Source: Tillus elongatus
Taxonomy: Eukaryota; Arthropoda; Insecta; Coleoptera; Cleridae
Direction of reading: 5' to 3'
DNA length: 64,000 bases
Assembly (NCBI GenBank): GCA_964006375.1
Contig: OZ023269.1
Coordinates: forward strand, 132,052,047 to 132,116,046
Positions 1 through 10,460 of this stretch are shown piece after piece (the stretch's first letter is position 1; the number at the start of each line of letters is the position of its first letter). The notes under the pieces are model-generated. The model saw only the letters and a list, made by a program, of their open reading frames with translations, made no database searches and was not told where the DNA came from. Position numbers and translations under genes: made by a program.

Positions 1-23
1 ACCACAATTAGAACCGCAGACCT
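1..23 (-). repeat. 3' piece of the hammerhead-containing repeat
   Basis: The reverse complement reads GGTCTGCGGTTCTAATTGTG, which matches the cleavage-site and stem-I 3' strand of the hammerhead-like repeat at 10004-10066. The catalytic 5' half lies outside the window or is lost, so this is only a fragment of the repeat. Confidence 0.5.
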
Positions 24-189
24 AGAAGATAAATATTCCGAAACCTGTCAGTGTGAGGTGAGTGATAAAGGGAGTTCAAAAACCTCGTCCGGCAATTAAA
101 ATACAATATAGAAAAAATTTGCCTGCGACTTAGTCTGCCTCTCGGTATCGTTATTTACGTAAGACTCAGTATAAAAGGTGATAGGTGAA

Positions 190-310
190 GTAAGTAGTTA
201 AAAATTTTCATCCTCTGATGACGATAACTTTGTTAGTGAAACGATCGTCAGGTCTTTAAAAGATGTGTTGTGGTGATTTTGGTTCTCCAAGTGTACTTAT
301 AAGAAGATAT
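190..310 (+). repeat. Interspersed repeat with a second hammerhead-like core
   Basis: This segment recurs inverted at about 13150-13275, and part of it is at 37137-37185. It contains CTGATGA (215-221), a weak stem-loop, GAAA (238-241), the palindrome CGATCG (242-247), TC and AGG. That order is the order of a hammerhead ribozyme core, but stem I is only 3 bp (CCT 212-214 with AGG 250-252). The same bases also read as an open frame (SSDDDNFVSETIVRSLKD) in both main copies, so a retroelement coding or 3' end is an equally good explanation. Confidence 0.4.
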
Positions 311-1075
311 TGAAAAATATAAATATTTTTGCATTTGTAAGTGCCAGGTTTACCGGGACACTGATGCGATATTATTAATTTGGAAGTCAACAAAACATAT
401 TGTGCACTTTTAGCTGTTCCACTCAACTAAATAAGATTCTTACGAGCTATTTCCTAAATGTAGCTGTTTCTCTACTTAGGTAATTGTAGTGGTACATATG
501 TTACGTTTTATCTACATTTAACACGTAATTATCCAAACTCATTACATTAATTGGTTGCCTGCTTAGCTTGTAGGAAGCTATAAGTAAAACACACCGTTTG
601 TATTAAGCTACGTGTGGGTAAACGAACAACTGAAGTTTGCTTACTTTTACTGGATTAACTGCATCGAAACTCTAGTTTTCGATTACAGATCATTCTTGGC
701 ATGTTGGAATAGTTAAAAAACCTCCATTAATGACATAATTCCTGTGAGCTCCTTTTTCAAGTGGGTAATAATTTCTTTTGCCTGCTCTTGTCTTAAAAAC
801 TGTACTACAGGAATGAGTACTTGGGCCGGTTCTATTTTTAATTTGTATGACAGTTTCTTTTATAAACATGGTTAGAAAATCTACGGTTAACATTACCCTG
901 TAAAACTGTAATGTAGTTGTATTAGGTATATCCGAATAATTTAATTTTTGAATAATAACTTCCAACGTTACCAAGCACAAGCTGTTTTTTATAGCGTTAT
1001 GTACCGATACTGTATTCATTTACGCTGTAAATTGTTAAATTGTATAGACAAAAGAGACGTTTATTACACTAATCC
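311..1075. other. AT-rich stretch without recognised features
   Basis: No coding region, splice-bounded open frame or repeat shared with the rest of the window was recognised. The open frames here are short and have no family resemblance. Confidence 0.4.
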
Positions 1076-1260
1076 CAGTTTCATAAAGCTCGATGAAATA
1101 TTCAACGGCCGGTTAGTTAATCAAAGCTTCATACAACTAATCACAGCTTCAAAATATTTCGTTGCCATGGCAAAAACCCGAATCATAGTCTGTGATTGGT
1201 CGCCTGAAGCTTTGATTAACTAAGCGTCCGTTAAATATTGAATCGAGCTTTGTGAAACAG
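1076..1260. repeat. Foldback (hairpin) element, ~70-bp arms
   Basis: Bases 1076-1147 and 1190-1260 are near-perfect reverse complements: TTAGTTAATCAAAGCTTCA on the left answers TGAAGCTTTGATTAACTAA on the right. They are separated by a ~42-bp loop. No open frame of its own is visible. The shape is that of a small foldback MITE. A clear target-site duplication was not seen. Confidence 0.65.
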
Positions 1261-1282
1261 GTCATGAGACAAAAAATATATA

Positions 1283-3218
1283 AAAAAGTCTGGGGACGCA
1301 GCAAGTGGGTTATGGTAGTGAATTTTCATAGAAATGATCTGGCACCAAATATGTTTTTATAACTTGTTTTTTTTGTGACATATAAATTTAAATTTCGGCA
1401 TATAGTTTCAGTTTAATATCGTAAACTTATGTACCAAATTTGGTTACCATCGCTTTTCTATTTTTTGAGATAAACATTTTTTCCGAAAGAAAACCCAAAA
1501 TTTTCCCGCAAAACCAGTTTCAATTATACAAATTTTAACTGACCCCGGATATGGGTTCTAGAGGTCCTAGTTCGCGCTCATTTGGAGAATTTTTTTCAAA
1601 ATTCAAAAGTCGGGATCTCTCCATCAGTGAATTTTTCTCTAAGAAAATTGACTAGAATGAAAAAAAAACAGAATGCGCAAATACCATTGCATCCCCAGAA
1701 AATTATAATTTTATTTATTTCTTAAATTGTTAAAGCTATTGTAAGCGTTCACGTTAATGTATGTTTATGAATGGAGAATATTGCATAGAATGTGTATTAG
1801 AATGATCTAGATTTATGCTACTCTTGTCGTTTGCTAAAATAACTGCAAAATATGCCTCAAAAGACCTTACATATTACAAATAAATAACTTAAGACCATTA
1901 TCGGTTATCTACCTTTCTTCATTGCAGTTTGCCAGAAGCCTTACGTGGTGTAATGGTTAGGATACCTGTCTAATGAGCGAAAGGATGCGGGTTCAAATGT
2001 CACCTTTGACTGAATTTCTCTTTTGACTTTATTTTACTGTTTTCGTCTTTGATTCTTTTTATCCAAGTTTAATAGTAGCTGTTGTTGCCCGTAGTTGGTA
2101 AAACCGTGCCACAGTTAACATAGACGTAGAGATTTGTGACATGAGAAGAGGTTGTTTTCTTCTCTACAACTGGATTCAATTTTTACAGCATCCACAGGCA
2201 AAAGAATTTTCTCTGTGAAGCCACAGAAAAAGTATTTAGTTCTGTATTAAGGTCAGATTTTGAATATTTTTTAATTTATTTAATTTATTTCTATTTCTAT
2301 TAGTTAAGTTTCTTGTGCAAAATGTTCTTTTAATAGCGAATTTTCTTATAAATGAAGTTAATGAATTCTCTTTGAAGAAACGTTTGTTGAGAATTTTTGT
2401 ATGAAAAATTATTCAGTTGGAACATTTTTTAAACGAAATTCATCGAAAATAAGGTTTTAATGGATTTTCGTGCAAACAAATTATTTTATTTTCAATTTTA
2501 ATTACAGATTAAGTATACAATTTGAATCTTATGTATTCCTTTTGCAAAATTTTCTGTAAAAATATATTTAGCCAGTTTTCGCAGAAATTTTTTGTGCTTC
2601 GTAAAAATAATTTTTTGTAAGATGTTTCTGTGAAATTTTGGTAATTAATGATACTTTTTTAATAAGTTATTATAAAAAAATATTTACGGATTTTCTTGAA
2701 AAATTGTCTGCAAATTTTCATGAAATTTTTGTTGTGTCGTTGAAAAAGTTTTTGTGAAAAATTAAATTCTGGTAGGTGGGTAAATAACTTGAAATGGCCA
2801 GGAAAATCGAACCAGTTTTTTAAATTTATTTGATTTATTTTTATTAGCGAATGTTCTTGTACAAAATGTTCTTTTAATAGCGAATATTATTATAAATGAC
2901 TTAAATGAATTTTCTTTGAAGAAACATTTGAGAATTTTTGTATGAAAAATTATTCAATTGATGGAACATTTTTTAAACGAAATTCGTGGAAAATAAGTTT
3001 TTACTGGATTTTCGTGCAAACAAATTATGTTATTTTCAATTTTAATTACATATTAGGTATATAATTTGAATTTTATGTATTATTTTAGCAGAATTTTGTG
3101 TAAAAAATATTTGGCCAAATTTGATGCCTGCTTTCATTAAAAAAAGACATATCTGAAATTAAAAATGTTTGTATGAAAATTCACTACCATAACGCACTTC
3201 CTGCGTCCAGACTTTTTA
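1283..3218. mobile_element. Non-autonomous TIR element (GTCTGGACGCAG family), 1.9 kb
   Basis: The left end (AAAAAGTCTGGGGACGCAGC) and the right end (reverse complement AAAAAGTCTGGACGCAGGAA) form inverted repeats of about 45 bp, both running into TAGTGAATTTTCAT. The interior has no transposase. It contains the GAGCGCGAACTAG-type segment (1556-1660, inverted), a tRNA-like module (1941-2004), and a long AT-rich stretch (2230-3160) that is itself an imperfect direct duplication. From about 1750 to the right end it is homologous to 49390-50890. It is best read as a deletion derivative mobilised in trans. Confidence 0.65.
1941..2004 (+). repeat. tRNA-like Pol III module (A and B boxes)
   Basis: GTGGTGTAATGGTTAGGATA resembles a tRNA D-arm/A box and GGGTTCAAATGTC resembles a T-arm/B box at normal tRNA spacing. 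No paired acceptor stem is visible, so this is a tRNA-derived or SINE-like module, not a tRNA gene. A diverged copy lies at 49574-49640 in the paralogous element. Confidence 0.5.
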
Positions 3219-3469
3219 TTATTATAGTTATTATATAAATAGGTTTGGGTTATAGTTTTGTTGTAGTGGATAATTATGGAATATACAATGATTTGTGTAA
3301 TTATTTATAAATATACAATGTTTTTATAGCAATATAATTATCTGATGTATACTAGTTTCTGTGTGAGTAATCGGTAAGTAACCTTTCTTGTGAGATACAA
3401 GTTGTACTGTTTGTTCGCTTATTGTTCGTTCTACTTGAATTTAAATTTCCAGTCGATACGCGGCTTAAT
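3219..3469. other. AT-rich spacer before the MDM1-like gene
   Basis: No repeat or coding region was recognised. A consensus-like donor (GGTAAGTAACC, about 3370) is present, but no exon can be assigned to it. Confidence 0.3.
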
Positions 3470-4025
3470 TATAAACAGTTAATCCAAACTGATCGAGGCG
3501 GAAGAAACCCGCATATGATGCCCGGAACGACTTATGGATGGCGCCATAAGCTCCGTCACTTCCCCACAGCTCCGGATTGTTACATTTGCGCAAGTTGGCG
3601 CATTGTGTGAACGTCCGACTGTCTGATACAGAGCAAGCGCTTTTCTATTGATTCCTTGGCGCAAGAACCGGAGGTTACTAGATCGCAGATCCGAATATCG
3701 GCAATAAGGTGGGGCCCAAAACTGACTCCGGTCATGCCGCTTCCGACCCTCCTGCTCTAAACACCTGACAGACGAGCAGAGTCAGAGAGTCGCTGTGGTC
3801 GCCACTTCCGCTCCCTCTAAACTCGTGTCCAACTACTCTACAGACAGACAGACTGACTGACTGACAGACGTAGCCAGGAGACAGGCCGTCCAAAGACGAA
3901 CTCCCGACTGATCTCACTGTATATGGCTTCTGTAGAGCCGGCTGATTATTAGAAACTGTTCAAGTGCCAGTTTACTAGGCCTCATGATTGGCTCATTCTG
4001 GAATTTGTGCAGAGCCTGTCCGTCC
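3470..4025 (+). promoter_or_regulatory. CpG-rich promoter / 5' leader of the MDM1-like gene
   Basis: In a strongly AT-rich window this ~550-bp stretch is conspicuously GC- and CpG-rich (for example GCGCAAGTTGGCGC near 3588, and ATCGCAGATCCGAATATCGG near 3680). It ends directly at the initiator ATG of the MDM1-like gene. It holds a short GACA/GACT simple repeat (3841-3868). Composition and position suggest a promoter plus untranslated leader. No TATA box or initiator could be fixed, and the transcription start is not determined. Short open frames on both strands here show no family resemblance. Confidence 0.4.
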
Positions 4026-4040
4026 ATGCCAGTCGATAAG
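4026..4040 (+). CDS. Mdm1: MDM1-like protein, coding exon 1 (start codon)
   Basis: First coding exon: ATG plus four codons (MPVDK), followed by the donor GTAATG. With exons at 4119-4218, 7225-7290 and 7356-7492 it makes one uninterrupted 106-codon frame. The joined start, MPVDKLHSEYRSTYRW, resembles vertebrate MDM1, which also begins MPV and carries SEYxxxFxW repeats. MDM1 is known as a microtubule-binding centriolar protein that restrains centriole duplication. The related repeat protein CCSAP is an alternative family. The N terminus looks complete, and the protein continues beyond this window's recognised exons. The exon structure is seen directly, the family name rests on motif resemblance recalled without a search, and the function is inferred from the family. 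Confidence 0.6.
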
Positions 4041-4118
4041 GTAATGATATTTCATAACCAAATTCTATACTTTTCGAGATTTTCCATCGTTTTTCTTCAA
4101 CCGGCTTTTCTGTTTTAG

Positions 4119-4218
4119 CTGCACTCCGAATACAGGAGTACTTACCGATGGCATGAGTATACCGGACCAAGGCAAGAAGTGGTCAGAAGGCCTCCTCAAG
4201 CCAATGCTACTAATGCTG
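4119..4218 (+). CDS. Mdm1: MDM1-like protein, coding exon 2 (SEYR repeat)
   Basis: A 78-bp intron (4041-4118, ending TTTTCTGTTTTAG) precedes this 100-nt exon, which ends with the donor GTAAGT (4219). It is read in phase 0 and encodes 33 codons plus one base. The sequence includes LHSEYRSTYRWHEYTGPRQE and then VVRRPPQANATN. The SEYRxxYRW unit is the motif on which the MDM1/CCSAP-type call rests. It has no internal stop, and the leftover G joins GT of exon 3 to give glycine. Confidence 0.65.
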
Positions 4219-5744
4219 GTAAGTCTGCGTTTGTTATTTTTTGGTTATGTGGACAAGTTTTAGCAAGAAACCGGCTTTTTTGTTGACTAGAGTTTCTATC
4301 TTGTGACGGAATGCTTTTGACATTTGAACAGCTGTGCAAAACTTGTATTGCCCTTGCATGCTAAAAATTAAATCTAAAATAAAAGCTTTAAAAGCGAAAC
4401 CTACAACTTTCAAAAGATTTTTCATGTTTTGTAAAATATGTTCTTAAAATTTTCTACAAAAACCTGTAACCTCGTTTTAATAGTTACTTCTTAAATAATT
4501 ATATAGCAAATGTATGAAAAAAAACGACTTTTGTATAGACATTTGTCCTTCAGCTTCAGTAAGCAAGCATATTTAAAAAACTTTGGTAGTATTTTTAAAG
4601 TTTACTACAAGCGATTATATAATGCTGTCAAAAATATTTTGACACTTCTTGTCGAATTGTACAGGAAAAATAGTTGTCCTTTCAAGAGCTAGAAACTTAG
4701 TATGAGATATTGCAATTTTTTAAATTTATAAATAGAATACAAATAACTGTTAATTATACTTATAAGGTAAAACATACAATTACCTTAGAAGTACGTCTAC
4801 CCCAGACGTGGTGACGTTCAGGAGTTATACTTTTAATTATGACCTAGTGTTACCTGTTCTAAGATCTTCAAAGATAATTCAGTCGACCATGAGTTTTTGC
4901 AATGTGGAAAACTTTTTAAACATGTTTTATAAATTGATTGCAATGGTCACTTCGCCAGTTTTTTAACATATTTTTTTTTTAACTTAATATGATAAATTAT
5001 TAGAAAATGTAAGATTGTAATACTATTAATTAATCTTACTCCTGCATTAGCTTGTTACTGTTTTTAACTATCAAGTTATATTTTACATGCATGTATCTCT
5101 TTTAAAATATTTTGTGGTACAAATGTAAAGACAATTGTTTTTTGTTACAATTAAGAGGCAGTTGTGTTTGAAAAAGAAGCTTTTATCCAGAAATATTATA
5201 TTTGTTAAAAAAATACATAGCATTTGTTTTTGTTTATTTTGTGAACGTACTCCAGTTGGTTTTTATTAAAGGTCTAAAAAATTGCCTGGTAGAAATACAA
5301 AACCAAAAAATAACCCCTACCTACTTAAGTTTTCTTAAGCATTACACGAAACGTACAGTAAATTGTGAGGCGCATAAAATTAAAGCCCTTTTTAGCACTA
5401 AGACGTTTTCCTAAGACTTAAGAGATTTCAGATAGGTTAAAAATTGATAAGTTATATGTACATACAGGATTAGGCAGAATAAAGTATGATTTTCCATGTA
5501 GTCGTATTCATTAATGGCTAAACTTTAATCAAAACATGAAACAAACAGTTCTTGAGTAAACATAGTACTTTTATTTTCTGAATATTATGAACAGCAATCA
5601 AATGACCTCCACCTCGCTGCTGGCACTCACGAAAGTTTTGCATATCTCGCTGCAACATTTCAATTGGGATTGCTTTAATCTCTCTCTCTGTTCGAATATT
5701 ATGCTTCAGTTGTTCTAATGTTCGAGGTCGATTAGCGAATACTT
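4219..5744 (+). other. Intron 2 of the MDM1-like gene, unassigned left part
   Basis: AT-rich, without recognised repeats or coding potential. The intron runs from 4219 to 7224 (3006 bp). Its right half is taken up by a (TA)n-cored repeat and a LINE 3' end, annotated separately. Confidence 0.45.
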
Positions 5745-5875
5745 TTTAGTGAATTTTCTTTAAAAAATTCACTAATGAGGAGATCCCGACTTCTGAATTA
5801 AAAAAAAAATTCTTCAAATGAGCGCGAACTATGTCTTCTAGAACCCATATCCAGGATCAGTTTCAATTTTTATAT

Positions 5876-5969
<94 letters not shown>

Positions 5970-6347
5970 ATATTACAACGATAATTCAAAAAATAATGGG
6001 CCGATTTTGATAAAATTTGGTACATATCTTCCTTTTGCAAGTGGCTTGCATAAGTCCTTAAGCCAGGAAAATAGGCCCAAGTTTTCCCGGAAAATGTTGT
6101 TTTCTTTCAAAAAAAAATATATCTCCTAAAATAACAAAGTAAGGGCAACCAAATTTGGTATGCTGGTTTCTGCCATAAAGAGTATCGTGTGTACCAAAAT
6201 TCTCTATCTTAAAAGACAAAAAAGTTAGAGGTAAATTAATTTTTAATTAATTAGATCTAATCTAATGGTGAAACAAAGCTAAAACGTCAAAATTGATAAT
6301 TATGGTAGGACTACGAACATGAGTGAAAAATACGACACGAAATGACG
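5745..6347 (+). repeat. (TA)n-cored family repeat in intron 2
   Basis: Contains the GAGCGCGAACTATGTC-type segment, a (TA)n array (5879-5967), then the conserved downstream segment with GGGCCGATTTTGATAAAATT and ACCAAATTTGGTATGC. The homology stops at about 6347, where a LINE 3' fragment begins. This gives the reference + orientation used for other copies. Confidence 0.7.
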
Positions 6348-7165
6348 AGGTTGTGTCACTGTGGATATCCAAAAAATATTAGACTGGGGAAGTAGAAATC
6401 TTGTACAATTCAACTCCACCAAATCTCAGTCTTGCTTTCTATCTCAGAAGAGATACACCAGCTCTAGACCCATCACAATGAACAACCAAGTTATTCAAAG
6501 TAATGAGTCCTTTTCACTTGTTGGCATTTCTGTGGATCGAAATCTCAATTAGCACCAACATGTCACATCAATTGCAGAAACGGCTGCTAAGAAATTAGGT
6601 TTCCTCTTCCGGGCTCGCAAATACTTTTCACCATCTAATCTCTATACCTTAAATACTTCACAAATAAGGCCAAACCTTGTATACTGCTCCCACATCTGGG
6701 GTGCCGCTGCCGCTTCTACACTCGATATCCTGAACTCTATTCAGAAGAGAGCTATGCGTCTCTTACCCTACCCTCACCCAAAGGCTGCCATATCTTGCCC
6801 ACCGACGTGCCGTAGGTGACCTTTTTCTTTTATGGATATCTGCACGGGCACAGTTCCGGAGGAGCTTTCTTCCATAGTTCCTCCACCTGCTGCCCCCAAC
6901 AGATCTACCAGGGGAACAGAGCGAATGCACCCTTTTACTGTCCAGGTCACCAGACATAGAACATCTTGTTATACCCGCTCTTTTGTCCCGAGGAATTCCA
7001 AGTTGCGGAATTCCTTGCCGGCACATGTTTTGCCTCTTCCTCCGAACCTCCAAACCTTCAAGTCCAGAATTAACAAGTTGCCTCTTTCCTCCTTGTCGAC
7101 ACCCACAGTATGATAATATTTAGCTGTAAGCCATTGTGGTGTGTTGTTTAAATATAAAAAAACTG
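6348..7165 (+). pseudogene. LINE (CR1/Jockey-type) 3' fragment, copy 1
   Basis: A 5'-truncated non-LTR retrotransposon carrying the end of its reverse-transcriptase ORF. Translated blocks across frames include SRNLVQFNSTKSQ, LGFLFRARKYF, CSHIWGAAAAS, LYTSQIRPN and, near the end, FKSRINKLPLSSL. These are the usual C-terminal LINE landmarks (KYLG-type block, IRPxxEYCSHIWGAA, IQKRA). Several frameshifts and stops make it non-functional. It ends in GTGTTGTTTAAATATAAAAA, an A-rich tail shared with copies at 13310-14157 and 59137-60215. It lies in the sense direction within intron 2 of the MDM1-like gene. Confidence 0.75.
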
Positions 7166-7224
7166 AGATCGTACTTATAAACTATATGTAATGAATGTCA
7201 AAAATCTCTTTTTTTTTGTTTCAG

Positions 7225-7290
7225 GTGAGAAAATGAATGACATACATGCTAATTCAACAAGTATGCAAGACGGGGACACACATAATGAGT
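7225..7290 (+). CDS. Mdm1: MDM1-like protein, coding exon 3
   Basis: A strong polypyrimidine tract and acceptor (TTTTTTTTTGTTTCAG, ending 7224) and a consensus donor (GTAAGT at 7291) bound this 66-nt exon. It enters in the phase left by exon 2 (G+GT), reads GEKMNDIHANSTSMQDGDTH and further, and leaves one base (T) for exon 4. No family motif is recognised in this short, polar segment. Exact phase agreement on both sides is the main evidence that it is real. The internal ATG at 7233 could serve as an alternative start. Confidence 0.65.
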
Positions 7291-7355
7291 GTAAGTAATA
7301 CTGCAGAGGATCTCTGTACGATCCTTTACCTTAATTTACACATTTTTTCCCTTAG

Positions 7356-7492
7356 TACCGAAGCTAGAACCAGCTATGCCCCGGCGAAAAAAATACCCTG
7401 ATTTAGCCTATCGCCATCACGAGTTTCTTATCTGTGATGGTGAAGACAATCGAGCTAATGGTTACGCTGGGGGGACTGACTCTAGAGCTCGG
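7356..7492 (+). CDS. Mdm1: MDM1-like protein, coding exon 4
   Basis: A 65-bp intron (7291-7355, acceptor TTTTTTCCCTTAG) separates this 137-nt exon from exon 3, and it ends with the donor GTAAGTCA. It reads without a stop in the phase set by exon 3 and contains PRRKKYPDLAYRHHEFL followed by ICDGEDNRANGYAGG. It is basic at first, then acidic and glycine-rich. The exon closes in phase 0, so the next exon should start at a codon boundary. That exon was not located in the remaining 56 kb, which may be one very large intron. Confidence 0.65.
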
Positions 7493-8680
7493 GTAAGTCA
7501 CTATTATTGATATTATTATTATTTTTGATCAAGCGAAGTTTAGACAGTTTCAACACAATCCGCGACACAATCTATTTTGATTTTTGTTGTCTTTTTAACG
7601 TTAAACTACCTAATGACATAAGTTTATGCATTTTTTCAAGTTTATTTTAGGATTCCACAATAGGAGCAGTTTTTTCGTATATATGCTGCTTATCGTGTAA
7701 AAGTAAAGCAAGGTAGTAATATTGAAAAACTCCGTTTCTTTTCTTTTCATTATTCGAAACAGTTTGCTGATTTTTTCTAGTCGGTCTTCATCTGGTTTAT
7801 TATCCATCATTTTTGGAGTACTTCATGGTTCTGTGTTATCACTTGCACAATTCTGGCTATACACAAATACCAATCATCCTAATGACCGTTGGCTAAAGTG
7901 TTAACAAATATTTTTAAGTTTAGAAAAAATAATTTCGAATTTTTGGACAAAAATTGGTAGGAATGGGCGGACCTGTATTACGGCCTACAATATTTCCTCA
8001 TTGATTTGTTGCTTTGGTGATATTTGAAAATTTTCGTATACGCTACGCCTGTAAATGAATGACCTTGAAAACTATCAACAAATGGATCAAGAATGCTACC
8101 GAAACAATCTGTATAAACATTAATATCTCCTTCTGAGAGCCGTTTTGATTAATAAGTTTAACGGAATGACTCTCAGTCTTTTTTATTGTGGTGAAGACAA
8201 CTTGATAGTTTGCAGTTAGCAGGTTTTTTAGACGAAGTCTAATTTCTTTCTCTCTTACTTTCTTCTAGTTAATAGTGTATCTTCAAACTGATCTTGGTAG
8301 CCAAAACTACCTTAGTTCCTCACACAACCAAAAAAGCTATTTATAACAAATAAACTTTAATGGTAAAAAGTTGAATCAAAGCACAACGAAAAAGTTCCTC
8401 TTTACGTCACTAGTGTTTCTCTCTACTAAAAATCCTTAAAATTCAATTCGATTTTTACAGACGCAATATCTTATTTTGTATTTATTTCCAAATTAGAGGT
8501 TGGCCCAAAATTCTGCAGCCAAAAATTTTATTATAAAGAGCTAGTATTTTTCTAAATTAATCTCCAATTGCTGATCCTTCTTACCAATTAGGATTTACGA
8601 TTAATTAGGCATTATTTTTGTTTGCAAATCTTTTTCTAGAATTTTAGCTTTGCTAAAAGTGCTTGAGGTTTCTTTTGTAG
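7493..8680. other. Start of intron 4, unassigned
   Basis: AT-rich sequence following the exon-4 donor. No further exon with matching phase, and no repeat shared with other parts of the window, was recognised. Confidence 0.4.
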
Positions 8681-8684
8681 CTGG

Positions 8685-9110
8685 AGCTTTATTCACACCG
8701 CAGTACATATACTGTCATTTTATAAGACAAGGCTAGAGCTGGAATATTGTCCTGATATTTGGGGTGCTGTCGCAGAGATCATGCTGTCACTAAATAATTC
8801 TATTCCGAAGCCATCTCTTCGATTTCCCTCCTAACAATTGCTTTACTAGTTTCTACACTCATAATGTTTACCGAAAAGTTCCTTTTGGGAAAAGCGAACG
8901 CTTCTGCGCTTATTAATCTTATCTAAAAGCTCGCTAGGAATCCTCGTGCTTTTTTTCCAGCATCTAAACTTTACAGTATCTTACTGCCGGATATTTTTCA
9001 GGAACATATTATAATGTCAACTATCCAGGAAACAAATATCCACACAATTCGGAAAACTAATAATCTTCATGGTTCTGTAGTCTAAGCCTTTGATGAACTG
9101 CTTAATTTAA
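8685..9110 (+). pseudogene. Old LINE reverse-transcriptase C-terminal relic
   Basis: One frame reads YKTRLELEYCPDIWGAVAE, matching the LINE block (I)RPxLEYCSHIWGAA seen in the three better copies in this window. The rest, to about 9110, has only scattered resemblance and many stops. It is more diverged than the copies at 6.3, 13.3 and 59.1 kb, so it is older or from another family. Confidence 0.4.
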
Positions 9111-10003
9111 GGAAATTTGGTAATCCAATTTTACTGTTTTTGAAAGATTAATTAAAAAGTATTCCAAAAAATGTTATGTATGTATATGTATATAACATAT
9201 AATCGATATAAAGCGCTAAAATATTGCTTTTGTGTACTATTGATGAAAATGTGATCCTTAAAAAGTGTCCAAAATGATTAAGAGCATTTAAATTTTATAA
9301 ATGAACTTATTTGTGGATAAATTTTCAACAAAACCCATTGATGAAATGTTGAAGCTGTCTGAATATAGCCAAAATAACCAAGCACGCATTCAAAATAAGC
9401 TGTATCTTGTGTATTAAAAGCGGTTCGTTAAACCGTACAAGTCATTTTAATGGTAGTATCGATTACACCGTAGATTAATAAAGACGATAACATTGTAATA
9501 TTTTCTTTTTGATTACAAATATATAATTAACAAAATACAAGCTGAGTTAGAGAATGGGGAGTCACGAAAACAAGCAATCATTTTTCAAAGTATAGTTTAC
9601 CCGGCATTTAGTAAATATCTGTAAAAAGACTTTCGTGAATGTCGTTCGGTGTTTTGGGTTTTATGATTATTTTATCATCTCATATTTTTTTTGCTTCGTA
9701 GAAACAGTTGTTTTATTTCAAGGCATTCTTATGTTTTGTGTTGATCAAATATGCGTTTTATATTCCATTACACAGCAAATAATGTTCTTACAGTTTTATA
9801 TCAAGTTTAATTAGGCTGTTAAATTTTCCACTAAATATTATAAATAAATAATTCTTGATACAGAAAGTACCATACGACAGCTAATTTCATTAAAATGTTG
9901 TTAAAAAAATAAAGTTATTCATACAATGTCACAATCATGATCTACAACAGATGTATCTATAAATAATATGTTTTGCAAATACAGATTGTAAGGCTAGATG
10001 TAT
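9111..10003. other. Unassigned AT-rich stretch
   Basis: No coding region or shared repeat was recognised. Confidence 0.35.
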
Positions 10004-10066
10004 TCTCACCATAACTAGAACCGCAGACCGGTTTCGCTCTAATTATAGCTCATCAGTACGGTGTGT
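10004..10066 (-). ncRNA. Hammerhead-ribozyme-like motif (type I, minimal stem III)
   Basis: On the - strand the order is: stem I 5' ACCGTA (10062-10057), CTGATGA (10056-10050), stem II GCTATAATTAGAGC (10049-10036; 4 of 5 pairs), GAAA (10035-10032), stem III CCGG (10031-10028), TC, then stem I 3' TGCGGT (10025-10020). The two stem-I strands pair over all 6 positions with one U.G. All core residues of a hammerhead ribozyme are present. Cleavage would fall after the C at 10026. CCGG is self-complementary, so stem III has no loop and the motif would fold best as a dimer, as described for hammerheads in Penelope-like elements and retrozymes. Partial copies are at 1-23, 46215-46257 and 47800-47830. 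Confidence 0.6.
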
Positions 10067-10460
10067 TTTCTTTAAAAAAAATTACTGCGGAAGTAACGAA
10101 GTAAAAGTAACCAAATTTGATATGCTGATGTCATAAAGAGTATCCTTTGTACCAAAATTCAGATCTCTATGTTAAAAGACAAAAAAGTTAGAGGTAAATT
10201 AATTTATAATTAATTAAATCTGATTCAAGAAAGTTAAAACGTCAACATTGATAATTATGGTAGGAGTACGAATGTGAGTGAAAAATACGACACGAAATGA
10301 CTAACAACCTCCTAGATATGTTAGACATATATCGTTATTTTCCTTCACTTCGCTGAAATATGAGCAAAAAATCCATTGTAAATCAAAATTGTTTTGTGTA
10401 AATAGTAAAGACGTTAGACAATTAACATGTACTACGGGATATATCTGCTAGTACATACAT
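10067..10460 (+). repeat. (TA)n-family downstream segment without its (TA)n array
   Basis: Homologous to the segment right of the (TA)n arrays at 5967-6347 and 39157-39680. It includes CCAAATTTGATATGCTG and GAAAAATACGACACGAAATG. It starts abruptly beside the hammerhead-like motif, so the left part of the element is missing. Confidence 0.55.

Noticed and set aside
690..1223. Two open frames of 109 and 91 codons on opposite strands
   Set aside because: They overlap each other, and the right one runs through the foldback element. No family resemblance.
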